In this document: positions 10,354 through 21,099 of the stretch, piece by piece
How positions within the stretch are numbered: position 1 is the stretch's first letter
Layout: each line of letters begins with the position of its first letter
From: Picochlorum sp. 'celeri'
Taxonomy: Eukaryota; Chlorophyta; Trebouxiophyceae
DNA: 64,000 nt
Direction of reading: 5' to 3'
Assembly (NCBI GenBank): GCA_010909725.1
Contig: JAACMV010000022.1
Span: 558,001 to 622,000 of the forward strand
Made by a program: the position numbers and the translations under genes
Notes under the pieces: model-generated
Seen by the model: only the letters and a program-made list of their open reading frames with translations
Told to the model about the DNA's origin: nothing
Database searches by the model: none

Positions 10354-10791
10354 GGCTATCAAAAAGGAGCACTTGGGCTGTCAAGCAACCCAAACCTGCA
10401 ATGCAGTCACTGGTCCATATCCTGTATAAATATTGATTTTAAATCAACAGTGTCCGATTGTATCCGTCGCATCCATGTCGGAATGATTGGAACCTAGGCA
10501 GCATGGAGACGTTAAATGTTCTTTTTACGGAGGGATTGCGACGCTGCCGGAGATAGAGAGTCGAGCTTTTCTTTTCACATATTAAAATTTAAATGTAATT
10601 TACACGTAGGAGTAGCCTCCAGATGAGAAGAGACTAAGCAACGTTGACTAAAACATGGGATGTTCGGCGTAGAAAATAATTTTTAAACTCTTGCGTGCTC
10701 CAGAGAACTATTTGCAGGTGTTTGCCCATTGTAAAAATAACATATTTTTATAGTGGTGATTCCCTGTATAAAACTGGTCGCACAGAATCCA
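10354..10791. other. Divergent intergenic region (permease / SET-domain gene)
   Basis: 438 bp that should hold two promoters. Two possible 3' splice sites (TTTGCAG near 10717 and TTTATAG near 10753) precede the methyltransferase ATG, so a 5'-UTR intron or an upstream coding exon of that gene cannot be excluded. No other gene or motif is supported. Confidence 0.35.
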
Positions 10792-13581
10792 ATGGGAGAG
10801 TTGGTTGTGACGCAGCAGCAGGAACAGGGTGGTCGGGAACGTGGTCGGGAGGATTGGGTCTGCTGCGATGGATGTGGAAAATGGAGACGGGTTCCAGAGG
10901 AATTCGTTGCATCTCTAGATGACGATGCGCCGTGGTTCTGTTGGGATAATCCTGATGTTGCCTTCAACTCTTGTGAAACTCCTCAGGAGTTTACAGATGA
11001 AGAAATAGATGCTATTCAGAACAGAGAACATGCCCAAGCCACGAATGGATATGTTCGAGGTAAAAAGAGACCAGCAGTGTGGCAGTTGATCAGGACGAAT
11101 TTGTATCCCCACAGGAGTAAGAAGCAGCAGGACGAAGATGAGATTATGGTGTGCCAGTGTAAGGATTCAGATGAGGATCCTTGCGGGGAACATTGCTTGA
11201 ATCGAATGTTGAACATCGAATGTGTGGAGAAGTATTGTCCAAATGGTTCCAGGTGCCTCAATAGAGCTTTTTCTCAAAGAAGATATGCATCTCTGGAGGT
11301 TCGGCGGGCTGGGAAGAAGGGATTTGGGCTATATGCCAAAGAGGATTTGAAAGCTGGGCAATTTATCGTAGAATACGTTGGTGAAGTTCTAGATGAAGAA
11401 GAATATATGCGAAGAAAACAATTTTATGAAGCGTCACACCAGCGCCATTATTATTTCATGAACATTGGGAATGGAGAAGTTGTGGATGCAACAAGGAAGG
11501 GTGGTTTTGGAAGATTTATCAACCACTCGTGCTCACCGAACTGTGAGACTCAGAAATGGGTGGTTCAAGGAGAGCTTTGCATTGGATTGTTCACGCTTGT
11601 GGATGTGCCAGCTGGCACCGAGTTGACATTTGATTATAATTTTGAGAGGTATGGAGATAAGCCTGTCAAATGTCTGTGTGGATCCGCTCAATGTAGAGGG
11701 TTGATTGGTGGAGAGAAGGAGACGAGTGAATCTGTTGGCGTAACAATCACAGCGACTGAGGAAGAGGAGGATTTGGAACCAATCATGGTGACAGAAAATG
11801 AGGAAGATGACACTCTTGGTGATATTCTTGATAGAGTGATTGGGCTTGGTTGGGAGGATGGATGGACACCTTCTCTTCAGAAAAAGCTTGAGAATCTAGC
11901 AGAGAGTCGTGGTCTTACATTGCCCGCATACAAGGGACCTGCTAATGGGCCTTCTGTCGATGATGAATCCTTCCTGAGAGCCGCTGCCGAGTCTGCTTTT
12001 TCTGCCGTTCCTGAAAGCGCAAGGAGAGCGAAGAGCAGATTTTCATCAAAGACGCAAAGAAGCAATATGCATGATCCAGACTGGAAAGATCCTGGGGATG
12101 TTGAACAACAGGTAAAGAAGGGTGCACGAAAGAGGCAGCCAGCAACGAGTACTGTTACCAAGGGTGCAGGAACAGTTGTGCAGAATCGAACCTTTGTGCC
12201 CAGGTCTGAAGTGCAGCGAAGACTTGAATCCATGATTGGTAAATCTGGAAGATTGAAAGAAACTGGCAGCAAGAGTGTGGTTCAATTTTTACGGCTTTTT
12301 AATCTGTGTGATTTAGGTACCACAGTAATGGAGGGCAAAACAGAGGGTGAGACACTCAATGGAGATTTCAAAGGCAAAGACGGGGCTACACATAAGAATC
12401 CTGAGAGAGAAATAACGCGCCAGAGAGCTAGAATTGTTGATATATCATTGTTGATTGATGTGATCATCAGGACGGATGGGTTGACTGCAAAACACAAGTT
12501 TGTTGAATTGGGCCTGCTCCGTCAATTAGTTCCGATCATGATACACAAGACGGGATCTTTGGAAGGCGAGCACGTTGTCATTATCAGAAAAGCCTTGAAA
12601 GCAATAGAAATGCTCCCTTTCAGTGCTGACGTAGTCACTCGAACAAGATCTGCCCATGGCACGTTTGAAGACATCCTGAAGGCGTTGGCAAGTCATACAG
12701 ATTACGAAATTAGAAACAAGTCATGGGTCCTTTTGAAAAAGTGGTCTTTGTCGCTTGATTCGGTAAAATCCAATAGATCGTACAATGATGCTCAAGGACG
12801 AGCTGGCAGGTACAGGTCACATGGGTCTTCCACATTTTCCCCATTGCACAGCAATAGAACCCCATCAATGAACAGGGAACAATATGGAGGATATAGACAG
12901 CAATCAAATGATTCCATGCGCTCTCATGAATTTTCCAGCTATTCCACGGAGAGATCCAGATCTAATGGACACAGGGGATACCATGAGGGAAAAAAGCGTG
13001 AGCGTCCAGAAACTGAGTCTCTGGGCAAGAAACGAAGTAGATGGGACGAGAAGAAAGAAGAACAAATTTTACCTCCTCCTGCTCCTGAACTATCTCCTAT
13101 GACAGACGAGGAAGAACCAGAAGAAGGCATTCTGACCGAAGAGAAGAAGGAGGTGCAGGGGACAATCAAAAAGGTTGACGAAACAAAGAAACCTGATATC
13201 CTAGCATCTGCCGCGCTGGAATTGATCAGCGATCCATTTGATGGCGCATCAGCAAAATCTGCGCTCCAAATGAAAGTTGTCGGAACTGAGAAAAAGACCT
13301 GGAAGTACCCTAATGAAGACTTTGAGAAATTTGTCATCAATGTGATTCGAAGCAGACTAAGCAAGTATGAGAAACCTGGACATCCGCTACAATTGAAGAG
13401 AGATCAAGCAGCAACATTGTTCAGCAAAATACGAAAAGACATCATGATACGGGAAAAAGCGGCCTACAAAGAACGTGAGTCTACAGGAATGAGAAAGCCA
13501 ATTGAGAAGGAGAAAACAGAAGCAAGGATAAAGTCCTACGTGAAAGACAGAGTTCAACGATTCTTGGCACAAGAAAAGTAA
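10792..13581 (+). CDS. SET2/SETD2/ASHH2-type H3K36 methyltransferase with CW and SRI domains
   Basis: Nuclear histone H3 lysine-36 methyltransferase, about 929 aa, acting with elongating RNA polymerase II. Domains in order: a CW zinc finger at residues ~22-65 (WVCCDGCGKWRRVPEEF and later Cys), an AWS Cys-rich region at ~120-165 (CQCKDSDEDPCGEHCLNR), SET at ~170-290 with catalytic motifs GRFINHSCSPNCETQKW and ELTFDYNFERYG, post-SET KCLCGSAQCRGLIGG, a helical TFIIS-N-like bundle at ~560-680, and a C-terminal region (~840-925) resembling the SRI domain that binds phosphorylated RNAPII CTD (FEKFVINVIRSRLSKYEKPG). The low-complexity stretch before it is Arg/Ser/Glu-rich. The open frame extends upstream from GTG; ATG 10792 lies just before the CW domain. 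Function follows the family; the domain set is read directly. Confidence 0.9.
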   Translation: MGELVVTQQQEQGGRERGREDWVCCDGCGKWRRVPEEFVASLDDDAPWFCWDNPDVAFNSCETPQEFTDEEIDAIQNREHAQATNGYVRGKKRPAVWQLIRTNLYPHRSKKQQDEDEIMVCQCKDSDEDPCGEHCLNRMLNIECVEKYCPNGSRCLNRAFSQRRYASLEVRRAGKKGFGLYAKEDLKAGQFIVEYVGEVLDEEEYMRRKQFYEASHQRHYYFMNIGNGEVVDATRKGGFGRFINHSCSPNCETQKWVVQGELCIGLFTLVDVPAGTELTFDYNFERYGDKPVKCLCGSAQCRGLIGGEKETSESVGVTITATEEEEDLEPIMVTENEEDDTLGDILDRVIGLGWEDGWTPSLQKKLENLAESRGLTLPAYKGPANGPSVDDESFLRAAAESAFSAVPESARRAKSRFSSKTQRSNMHDPDWKDPGDVEQQVKKGARKRQPATSTVTKGAGTVVQNRTFVPRSEVQRRLESMIGKSGRLKETGSKSVVQFLRLFNLCDLGTTVMEGKTEGETLNGDFKGKDGATHKNPEREITRQRARIVDISLLIDVIIRTDGLTAKHKFVELGLLRQLVPIMIHKTGSLEGEHVVIIRKALKAIEMLPFSADVVTRTRSAHGTFEDILKALASHTDYEIRNKSWVLLKKWSLSLDSVKSNRSYNDAQGRAGRYRSHGSSTFSPLHSNRTPSMNREQYGGYRQQSNDSMRSHEFSSYSTERSRSNGHRGYHEGKKRERPETESLGKKRSRWDEKKEEQILPPPAPELSPMTDEEEPEEGILTEEKKEVQGTIKKVDETKKPDILASAALELISDPFDGASAKSALQMKVVGTEKKTWKYPNEDFEKFVINVIRSRLSKYEKPGHPLQLKRDQAATLFSKIRKDIMIREKAAYKERESTGMRKPIEKEKTEARIKSYVKDRVQRFLAQEK

Positions 13582-13603
13582 AATTTATTCATATGATTCA
13601 CAT

Positions 13604-15049
13604 TTATGATGTAAATGGCAATTTCGTCATGACATCTTCGCATGCATTCCACAAAATTCCAACGTCAACTGCCAAGCATTTTAAGGCAAAGGAAAAAGAT
13701 AGCAGCTCTTGAGAGTACTCTCTTTCTGCACCAAACCGTGGGCGACAGGACTGATCTTCTTCAATAGAAGTAACCGAATCCGAATCTTCAAGTAGCGAGG
13801 CATCAAACGTATCACGCAAGACAAGTGATGCTCGTCTCTCCAATCCATCCAGAGTATTTGAAAACTCCCTATACTTTTGCAACGACTCAAGGCTCGTCAA
13901 CTGACCCTTACTTTCCCATTCTTTGACCACACGAATCAGCTCAAGAAGCAACAGTGGATTCAAATTGCGATCCAACGGAAACTTTGACCGAATCTCAAAC
14001 AGCACATCCCTCATAGCCAAAGTGATGCTTTTCAACACACCAGACTCTGCCTGTCTACTCATTTTTTCTTCACCCAACACCTCGAACCAATCATTCAAAG
14101 CTTGTTCAATCGTAAAAAACCCACGAGATACCCGCCTCACAGAATTTGCCATCTCATGTAAACTCTGTATTGGAAGTGGAGATGAGACTCCACCTGCTGA
14201 ACCACACCATACAAACACATTTGGCACGAGAATCAGATGGTTATTTGATGTACACCACAGTAGTAGCTCGGATCGAGAAACCTCCAAATGGTTCTCCATA
14301 TCAAATAAATGGCCATACAACTGAGTCACTGAATCCTCCATATGTCTATGGTGCACCTCCCGATGAGTCACTCTCCGTGACGAGAGCAAAGACGCTTCTA
14401 AATCGTCACCATCATGAATATCGTCATCCGCATCCAAAAATCCACAAGGTTTCCACACACAAGCATGAAGATGGCACAGGTACTTGAGTGCTTCATCCAT
14501 ATCATGAAGTGATTCCACTGTTGCACTCTTTGGAAAAAGAACCACAGATAAAAAAAGCGTCATTACAACCCCCAACAATATACCACAAATCCTCGCAATC
14601 CCATAATATTGCATCTTCTGCTCTTGTCCAGTGTCCACAGGAAACGCAGACAAGAGGACAGTCACAATAAATATATTTGTCAAGCTCACCCTCTTCACCC
14701 CGAGAGAAACGCTGAATCCAGCCAACAATGCTGCTATCGATGCTAAGAAGAATCCGTCTTCAGCCTCTCCTAGGAATTCTTGACCAACCCTATGCAAAAG
14801 ATACCCAACTCCTCCTCCACAGGCAGTACCCACAATTTGCTCACTTCCAATGGCACTCGCTCGTCCAATCAATGAATGCGTTACGATAGCCCCCGTAATT
14901 GCCATCCACTTACAAGCAGACTTTACAGCAGCAGTGTGCGCCACATGCCGAGGTCCTAGGATGGCAAAACCCAAGAAGGAGGGGACAAAAACACCAACTG
15001 CTAAGCGAAGGCTACGCCTAAAATGCTCTGGCTTTGAATTCGGAAGCAT
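13604..15049 (-). CDS. ALMT-like (aluminium-activated malate transporter/FUSC superfamily) channel
   Basis: 481 aa. The first ~190 residues hold about six hydrophobic segments. They fit the ALMT pattern: CKWMAITGAIVTHSLIGRAS, then GTACGGGVGYLLHRV, then GIARICGILLGVVMTLFLSV and the exit motif LFPKSATVESLH. The remaining ~290 residues form a soluble, mostly helical tail, again as in ALMTs. Family members are anion channels (malate, nitrate, chloride) at the plasma membrane or vacuole, but the fold is shared with aromatic-acid exporters, so the substrate is uncertain. ATG 15049 starts the frame. It converges on the SET-domain gene with 22 bp between stops. Confidence 0.65.
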   Translation of the reverse strand: MLPNSKPEHFRRSLRLAVGVFVPSFLGFAILGPRHVAHTAAVKSACKWMAITGAIVTHSLIGRASAIGSEQIVGTACGGGVGYLLHRVGQEFLGEAEDGFFLASIAALLAGFSVSLGVKRVSLTNIFIVTVLLSAFPVDTGQEQKMQYYGIARICGILLGVVMTLFLSVVLFPKSATVESLHDMDEALKYLCHLHACVWKPCGFLDADDDIHDGDDLEASLLSSRRVTHREVHHRHMEDSVTQLYGHLFDMENHLEVSRSELLLWCTSNNHLILVPNVFVWCGSAGGVSSPLPIQSLHEMANSVRRVSRGFFTIEQALNDWFEVLGEEKMSRQAESGVLKSITLAMRDVLFEIRSKFPLDRNLNPLLLLELIRVVKEWESKGQLTSLESLQKYREFSNTLDGLERRASLVLRDTFDASLLEDSDSVTSIEEDQSCRPRFGAEREYSQELLSFSFALKCLAVDVGILWNACEDVMTKLPFTS

Positions 15050-15381
15050 CTATGGAGCATATCAGGCCATATGTATTTCATGAAGAAGATTACTATTCAG
15101 TCTGGCGTCGAGGTTTGCCTTGTGAGAAAATATTCGGTTCAAACACCGGGGCCATGGCAACGGATGGTCATGCTCATCGGTCAAATACATCTGTTGACCG
15201 AACGCATGGCGAATTAACACACTCCTTGTTCAAAATAGAAAAACAGATCAATACCTTTTATTCTGTATCGTGACATTGCACACTTTCACAAATTAGCATG
15301 TTGAACATGAGTTGATATCGCAAGGGACCGTCTGAGCTGCGAGGAACCCAGAATACGAGAAAATTGCTGTGCTGTACAACC
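15050..15381. promoter_or_regulatory. Divergent promoter region with an 8-bp inverted repeat
   Basis: 332 bp between the ALMT-like and CD2BP2-like starts. At 15177-15201 an inverted repeat TCGGTCAA / TTGACCGA flanks a 9-nt spacer (ATACATCTG). Such a dyad could bind a dimeric factor; this is inference only. Nothing else is recognisable. Confidence 0.4.
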
Positions 15382-16758
15382 ATGGGCGTTGAAACTTTCG
15401 ATACAGAGGGCAAGAGGGACGTCAACGATGAGACTGATAAAATTATTCAGGCAGCAATGGAAGAGGAGCGGCGTGAGAAACGGAAGAAGGCTCTCGAGTA
15501 CCAACAACAGGGAGGTGTAGGGAAAGCAGCTTTGCTGACCGATAGCGATGATGACGACGACGATACATTGCGTGGAAGAAGGAGAAAGGCTGCTCGAGTT
15601 GAAGATGATTCTGATGATTCTGAAGGAGAGGATGGCAGGCCTCGTCTCGATGAGGAGACAACACATGAACAGGACACTGGCACTCAAATTCAAGAGGGAC
15701 TCGTTGCGATTGCACAGAAGAAGAGAGCTGCTCAGCGGAGAGGCAATTTGTCAAACGTAGAGGACACAGGTCTTGTTGGGAATATCGAGCAAGCTGAGGA
15801 ACAGTATGATGCTAATCAGATGAGAAAAGAAGACATGGAGAAGGAACATGGGGTTGAGCTAGAAGCGTTTAATCTGGTAGAGGAGAGGAAGCGAGGGTAT
15901 TTTGATAAAGATGGAAATTATGTGGAGGAGGAGGAAGAGAAGGAAGACGATGAGGAAGCTGATGCATGGCTAGATGCAGAGGAAGAGAAGCAGGTGGTGG
16001 ATGAGGCCACGAGAAGAAGGATTGAGGAGAGGATGATGGAGCAGCAAGATGAGCCTAAAAAGATGACAGCGATAGATATAGCTAGAGTCCAGTACAAGGT
16101 AGCAAAGATTTTGAGGCCAGAAGAAACTGTGGCATCAGCACTAAAGAGATTGGGTGGGGGACCACGGCGAGGTCATGGACGCAAAGCTGTCACCACAATG
16201 GACGACGAGAACAGGGCATTATTTGATAGTTTGACAGAATGCGCAACCATTTTAATGGATGCAGGAGAGATTGATGTATATAGCAAAGATAAGCGGTACT
16301 TTCAGAGTGCAGCCTCCGTGTATATTGATGTTGATGAACCTGGAGGCATCATGACACAATCCAACGCAGCCTATGCGGATGCTGACGAGGATATGTTTGC
16401 TGAGAATAGCGAAGGAGAAGATAAAGAAGATGATAAGACTCAACTAGATTCGAGCGCAAAGTTCATGGAGTGGCCTGTGAAGGAATTGAAACGCTTCTGC
16501 TCAGAGCATGGGAAATCCTGTGATGGAATCACAGAGAAGAGTGACCTTGTCGCCCTTGCAGTCGAGATCTCTGAAGAAATTAATGCTCAAAAGGGGATGG
16601 ATCCGCCAGCGGGGTATGTCTACGATCCTACATCAGGATACTATTGGTCACAAGAGTCAAAGCTGTATTTTGATCCTGCATCGGCCGGCTATTTTAATCC
16701 AATCAGTAGAGAATGGTATAGATGGAATGGGACCACGTGGATCCCATGGAAACATTAA
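15382..16758 (+). CDS. CD2BP2: CD2BP2/U5-52K/Lin1-like spliceosomal protein with C-terminal OCRE
   Basis: 458 aa. U5 snRNP-associated protein that leaves before tri-snRNP activation. The family core is visible: DETDKIIQAAMEEERREKRK near the N-terminus, acidic stretches, FNLVEERKRGYFDKDGNYV (residues ~165-185, the CD2BP2 signature ending GxFDxDGNY), and RPEETVASALKRLGGG. Instead of the GYF domain of animal and yeast members, the C-terminal ~50 residues form an OCRE-type aromatic repeat (GYVYDPTSGYYW, LYFDPASAGYFNP, then W-YRW-G). The frame opens at TTG 15364; the first ATG is 15382 (MGVETFDTEG). The CLC gene follows 39 bp downstream on the same strand. Identity is strong; the altered C-terminus is read directly. 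Confidence 0.8.
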   Translation: MGVETFDTEGKRDVNDETDKIIQAAMEEERREKRKKALEYQQQGGVGKAALLTDSDDDDDDTLRGRRRKAARVEDDSDDSEGEDGRPRLDEETTHEQDTGTQIQEGLVAIAQKKRAAQRRGNLSNVEDTGLVGNIEQAEEQYDANQMRKEDMEKEHGVELEAFNLVEERKRGYFDKDGNYVEEEEEKEDDEEADAWLDAEEEKQVVDEATRRRIEERMMEQQDEPKKMTAIDIARVQYKVAKILRPEETVASALKRLGGGPRRGHGRKAVTTMDDENRALFDSLTECATILMDAGEIDVYSKDKRYFQSAASVYIDVDEPGGIMTQSNAAYADADEDMFAENSEGEDKEDDKTQLDSSAKFMEWPVKELKRFCSEHGKSCDGITEKSDLVALAVEISEEINAQKGMDPPAGYVYDPTSGYYWSQESKLYFDPASAGYFNPISREWYRWNGTTWIPWKH

Positions 16759-16797
16759 TTATTTATTAAAATTACCTGTAAGAGTACAATTTCATCG

Positions 16798-18671
16798 ATG
16801 AGTCTGTCCCCTGAGCGGTCGGAGGAGGAGGTGGGGGAACTGACGAGCGAACTCAGCAGTCGACAGAATCGCTCAGATAATGCCGCTGTTCAGTCATTCA
16901 ATATTGCTATCGATCCATTTGATCAGGATGATATGGAAAAGAGCCATACAGAAATGAGTGTTCGCATGTCGCCTCGTCCAAGTTCGGTGGTTGCGAGGGA
17001 AGGGACTTGGCCATTTTTGTCACCTCGTGCTTCTATAAACACCGTGATTGATCCCGAGGAGGCGTATATGAACTTGAAGGATGCGAATATGATTGTTCAG
17101 ATGGAGAATGCTGAACTCATTAAACAGGAAGATGCGAAACATGGGTCGAAGAAGACACTTGGCTCATTTAAAAAAAAGGGAGGTCCAGAATTTCCTCCAT
17201 GGGTAATCAATCCATACTTTGCAACGCTGAAGCAGCCGAATGCTTTTTGGGTGGACTCTCTCATTCTGATACTGATGGGTGGGTTGATTGGGCTCGTCAA
17301 TCTTGGGTATAAGTATGCCATCACGTCTGCTCCAAAGGCATACCTCACAATCGGAGATGACAATGACTATCCAAATTCAAAAGCAACTGTTGGCTTTGCC
17401 ACCGGAAGGCTTTGGTGGATCGGGCTAGGAGCGGGTACTGGTTTTGTCAATGCCGTTGCCAAGATTATTTTGAAATTAGGAAACCACGTAGGCTTTATGG
17501 GAGCCATTCAGATGCAAAAGTCTGATCCAGTGGAGTCACTCAAGGTGGTTATTTGCACCATCATCTCCCTGGTCGGCGGGAGTTCTATCGGCCCAGAAGC
17601 TGGATTGGCGGCAATTGGCGGAGGCATTGCCTCTTTTCTGTATACTAGAGTTTTAAAATTTACGTATGACGAGGATCGGCGGTACAAATACTATGTTCTT
17701 GCTGGGATGAGTGCAGGGTTCACTGGGTTCCTACCGTCTCCGATCTTGGCAGTGATGATGACGTGGGAATTAGGCATACCACCCGCATTCTGGGGAATAA
17801 ATCAATTGCATGCTCTTACACTATTGGCAATGGCTGCTGTGCCAGCAGCAGCAGTTTTCTTTGCAATAGAAGAGACCACGCTGTATGACCCATTGAACAT
17901 ACAAGTTCCCAATGCAGATGACTACAACCCTACAAAATATGCCTTTGCAATTGGCATTCTTTTCGGTATTATGGGAGCCCTTCTAGCTATTGTATACTAT
18001 TTGATTTGCAACTTTGTACGGCTTGCGTTTGTATACCCTAAAAGGTATGCCAGCAAGTACTTTGGTCCAAAGATTGGATCCATTGTCATCAACACACTTG
18101 GAGGTGTCCTCTATGGAACCTTAGGCTATGTGATGCCTCTCACCATGGGAGATGGAGCTTTTCAAATCCAGGGTATTATTTCTAGCTCAGGTGTGTTTTC
18201 ATTTGAACGTGTACCATTCTTCTCTGAGCTGTTGAATGAACCTCCCATGCAGAACAAATTGGATCAAGTATTCTCGCCGCCTCCTGCTTTACAAACATTT
18301 TAACCTTCTGGATTTGCATGGAGACTGGATTTGTCGGCGGCATCTTCACCCCAATGCTTGCCACGGGCAATTTGCTTGGAGCAGTCTTTGCCAACATCAG
18401 TGGTGTCCTGCCAAGCGTGGCGGTAGGATGTTCATTCATCTCTCTTGCCGCAGCAGTGATACCCGCACCGCTCTTTCTAGTGTTTTTTAGCTCTTCTCTC
18501 TTTCAATTGGGAGCCAGAGGCATCATACCCATAACAACGTGTGCATTCACGAGTCAATTACTGATAGGGGGAATCGGTTTGTTGCCTCTCTTGAGCAACA
18601 ATTGGGCATCTGTGCTCACGTCCAAAAATAAAGCACGATTTCGATGGGCTAAAAAGCCTGGGTCAGCATAA
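16798..18671 (+). CDS. CLC-family chloride channel/transporter, no CBS domains
   Basis: About 603 aa. The N-terminal ~150 residues are hydrophilic, followed by a CLC membrane core. Two exons, 16798-18190 and 18253-18671, around a 62-nt GT-AG intron (18191-18252, phase 1). Without it the frame stops at 18303, and the last CLC helices sit in another frame. Splicing joins IIS-SSEQIGSSILAASCFTN, giving the expected long helix before METGFVGGIFTPMLATG, the third CLC motif (GxFxP). The second motif reads GGSSIGPEAG, so the position of the gating glutamate (GREGP in classic members) is Ile. There are no CBS domains after the last helix. A sequence frameshift is the alternative to an intron, but the splice sites are good and the length matches other introns here. 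Confidence 0.8.
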
Positions 18672-18850
18672 AAAATTAAATATACAGTTGAGAGTACTTT
18701 CTGGGTAAAATATGTACACTATGAACAACGCTTTTTCACAACAGAAACGTCTTCTTTTTCTCATATTACTCTCTCTGGGGGTAATAATAGCCAACCATGC
18801 CGGATCCAACACAGAAATTAGTAATATATAGATAATTTATCCCATTCAGA

Positions 18851-21034
18851 ATGCCGTGGCAGAGTATATGGGGTCAGATACGACTCATCGAATCCCAACT
18901 GTCAAACCCTTGGTTTGTCGGTCTACTGGCTGTATGCTTGATATATTACCTGGTTGGACTTTTAAATAGAGCTCGGCATGTTTTGCAAGGGAGTAAAGTG
19001 GCAAAAGTGGCAGCAGCGACCTTGGACGCTCTCAGGTCAGTGGAGAGTTCAGAGTATCCCCCAAGGAGACATGTATGGGGTACAGTAGCAAGGAAGAATG
19101 GGACGAAGGCTCCTATTTTATGTGTCGAGTGTACTGATAACATTAGACCATACATTGTTGCGTCAACTGTTCGTAGATGTGTTTGTTGTGGAGTAGCAGC
19201 ACATGATGGATGTCTCAAGCACGTAAAAGATACTTGTAGGCCAATTGCGACACCGGTGCACCCTCAGCCACATTTTTGGGTGGTATTTGGAACTACGTTT
19301 GATTATGAAGAGGAAAATAGATCTTTAAGTCAAGAAAAGCGATGCATTTATTGTCATCATGCCATACCTGGTGGGGTCCTGACGGTGGAGCCAACCTGGG
19401 TTTGTGCACACTGCCATTCGTATGCACATGTATCGTGTTTCGTTGCTCGGCACCCAGGATTACATTCCGTAGCTAAAGCTCATAGAAAGGCCCTTAGGAG
19501 TCAGGAGCAGGGTTTATTCGGTAATTTGTACGGAACCATGCGACATGATTCTCAACATCATTCTCGCAGCAACAGTTGGGATGATGTGCCAATGATGGGG
19601 AATTCATGCGGTCCTGATGAATGCCAGATGGGTGCTATTCGGTATGTGATTTTCTTATTTTGGGTGGTGAACCAAATGAAGTGCTAATTCAATCTTGAAT
19701 GCAGGAGCTTTGCTTTGCCAACATCCACTGTGCGATATGGAATGCAGAAACAACGGATGGATGCTCAAGAATCAAAAGTCGTGAACTACAATGGATCAAA
19801 AGGGAAATCTACAAAGCGCAATAAAGGCTCGAGGCGTAAGAGGGCGTGGTGGCGAAGAGTGTTTGCCTCACAGTCTCTTGACTGGTCACAATGGGACATT
19901 TTGGGTGCAGCCTTGCCCCGCCAGTGTCACCCCATCCTTGTGTTTATCAATACAAAGAGTGGTCCCCAGGTGGGCCATATCTTGCGTAATAGGTTTTCCA
20001 GAATCTTAAATCCATTGCAAGTTGTTACGTTGCCGAGGCATGATCCAAAGGCCCCGTTGAGAACATTTGCTCATGTTCCACACTTGAGAATAGCTATTGT
20101 AGGGGGAGATGGCACCATCGGATGGATCATATCATGCGTCGAAGAACTCAGAATGGATTTTCAATCGCTTGGGAAAGCTTGGATTCCTCCCCCGATTGCA
20201 GTGATGCCTGTTGGCACTGGGAATGACCTTGCTCGATGCCTTGGCTGGGGCTCTGGATATTCAGCATGGAAGTCAAAGGGCGTTTGTAACGCATTGAATG
20301 AAATAAACCATGCAGTTCCTGTCACAATAGATAGATGGAAGATTTGCTTCACGCATCAGATGAGGAGAAAGGGTTCTATTGTGGACAAGGCACTCCACAT
20401 GATTTCTCCAAGGCATCAGCAGCGCACGGCACACTTTGAGGAGGAGGAGCAGGAGGACGAGGAAGATATGTACATGAATAATTATCTTGGTGTCGGTGTT
20501 GATGCCAAAGTAGCATTAGAATTTCATGGAATTCGAGAATCTCACCCACAGTGGTTCCAGTCACAGATTGGCAACAAGATTGTGTACACTGGCATGGGAG
20601 CATTGGATGTGGTTGGTGCCATTGGAGACCAGCTCGATTTATCATCAAAAGTCAGCCTTGTATGTGATGGTGAACATATTGAACTACCCAAAGGGTCACA
20701 AGGAGTACTTATTGTGAACATAGCTTCATACATGGGAGGGATAAACATTTGGGAACAGAGCGATGGCAAAATTGAAAAGAAGAAGCAATCAATGAATGAT
20801 GGCAAGTTGGAAGTTCTCGCAGTATATGGCAGTTTCCACTTGGGTAAACTCACTGTTGGGTTATCTAGAGCAACAAGAATCGCCCAAGCATCCAGGATTG
20901 AAATCAAAACGATGGAGAAAATTCCTATGCAAATAGATGGAGAACCATTCAGACAGGATCCATGTGATATTGACATTACATGGTCCTCACAAACAAAAAT
21001 GCTGTCACCCAAACATAAAAGTATTGCTAATTGA
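18851..21034 (+). CDS. DGK: Membrane-anchored diacylglycerol kinase (plant cluster I type)
   Basis: Phosphorylates diacylglycerol to phosphatidic acid; about 706 aa. Two exons, 18851-19641 and 19705-21034, around a 63-nt GT-AG intron (phase 2). Order: an N-terminal transmembrane segment (WFVGLLAVCLIYYLVGLL, residues ~18-35), two Cys/His-rich C1 domains (~75-130 and ~140-205, for example CIYCHHAIPGG and CAHCHSYAHVSC), a basic linker, the catalytic domain at ~355-480 with AIVGGDGTIGWII and MPVGTGNDLARCLGWG, and the accessory domain (YLGVGVDAKVALEFH, SYMGGINIW). This is the arrangement of plant DGK1/2, likely at the ER. ATG 18851 precedes the membrane anchor. RCL1 converges 65 bp downstream. Confidence 0.9.
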
Positions 21035-21099
21035 CATATCATAATGATTTCAGTATTCGGTTAAATAAATACACGTATATTATAATGGCGAGAACAATC

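Noticed and set aside
18191..18303. CLC gene as a frameshifted pseudogene
   Set aside because: A 62-nt GT-AG intron explains the frame change and removes residues that do not fit the CLC helix; the gene is otherwise intact.
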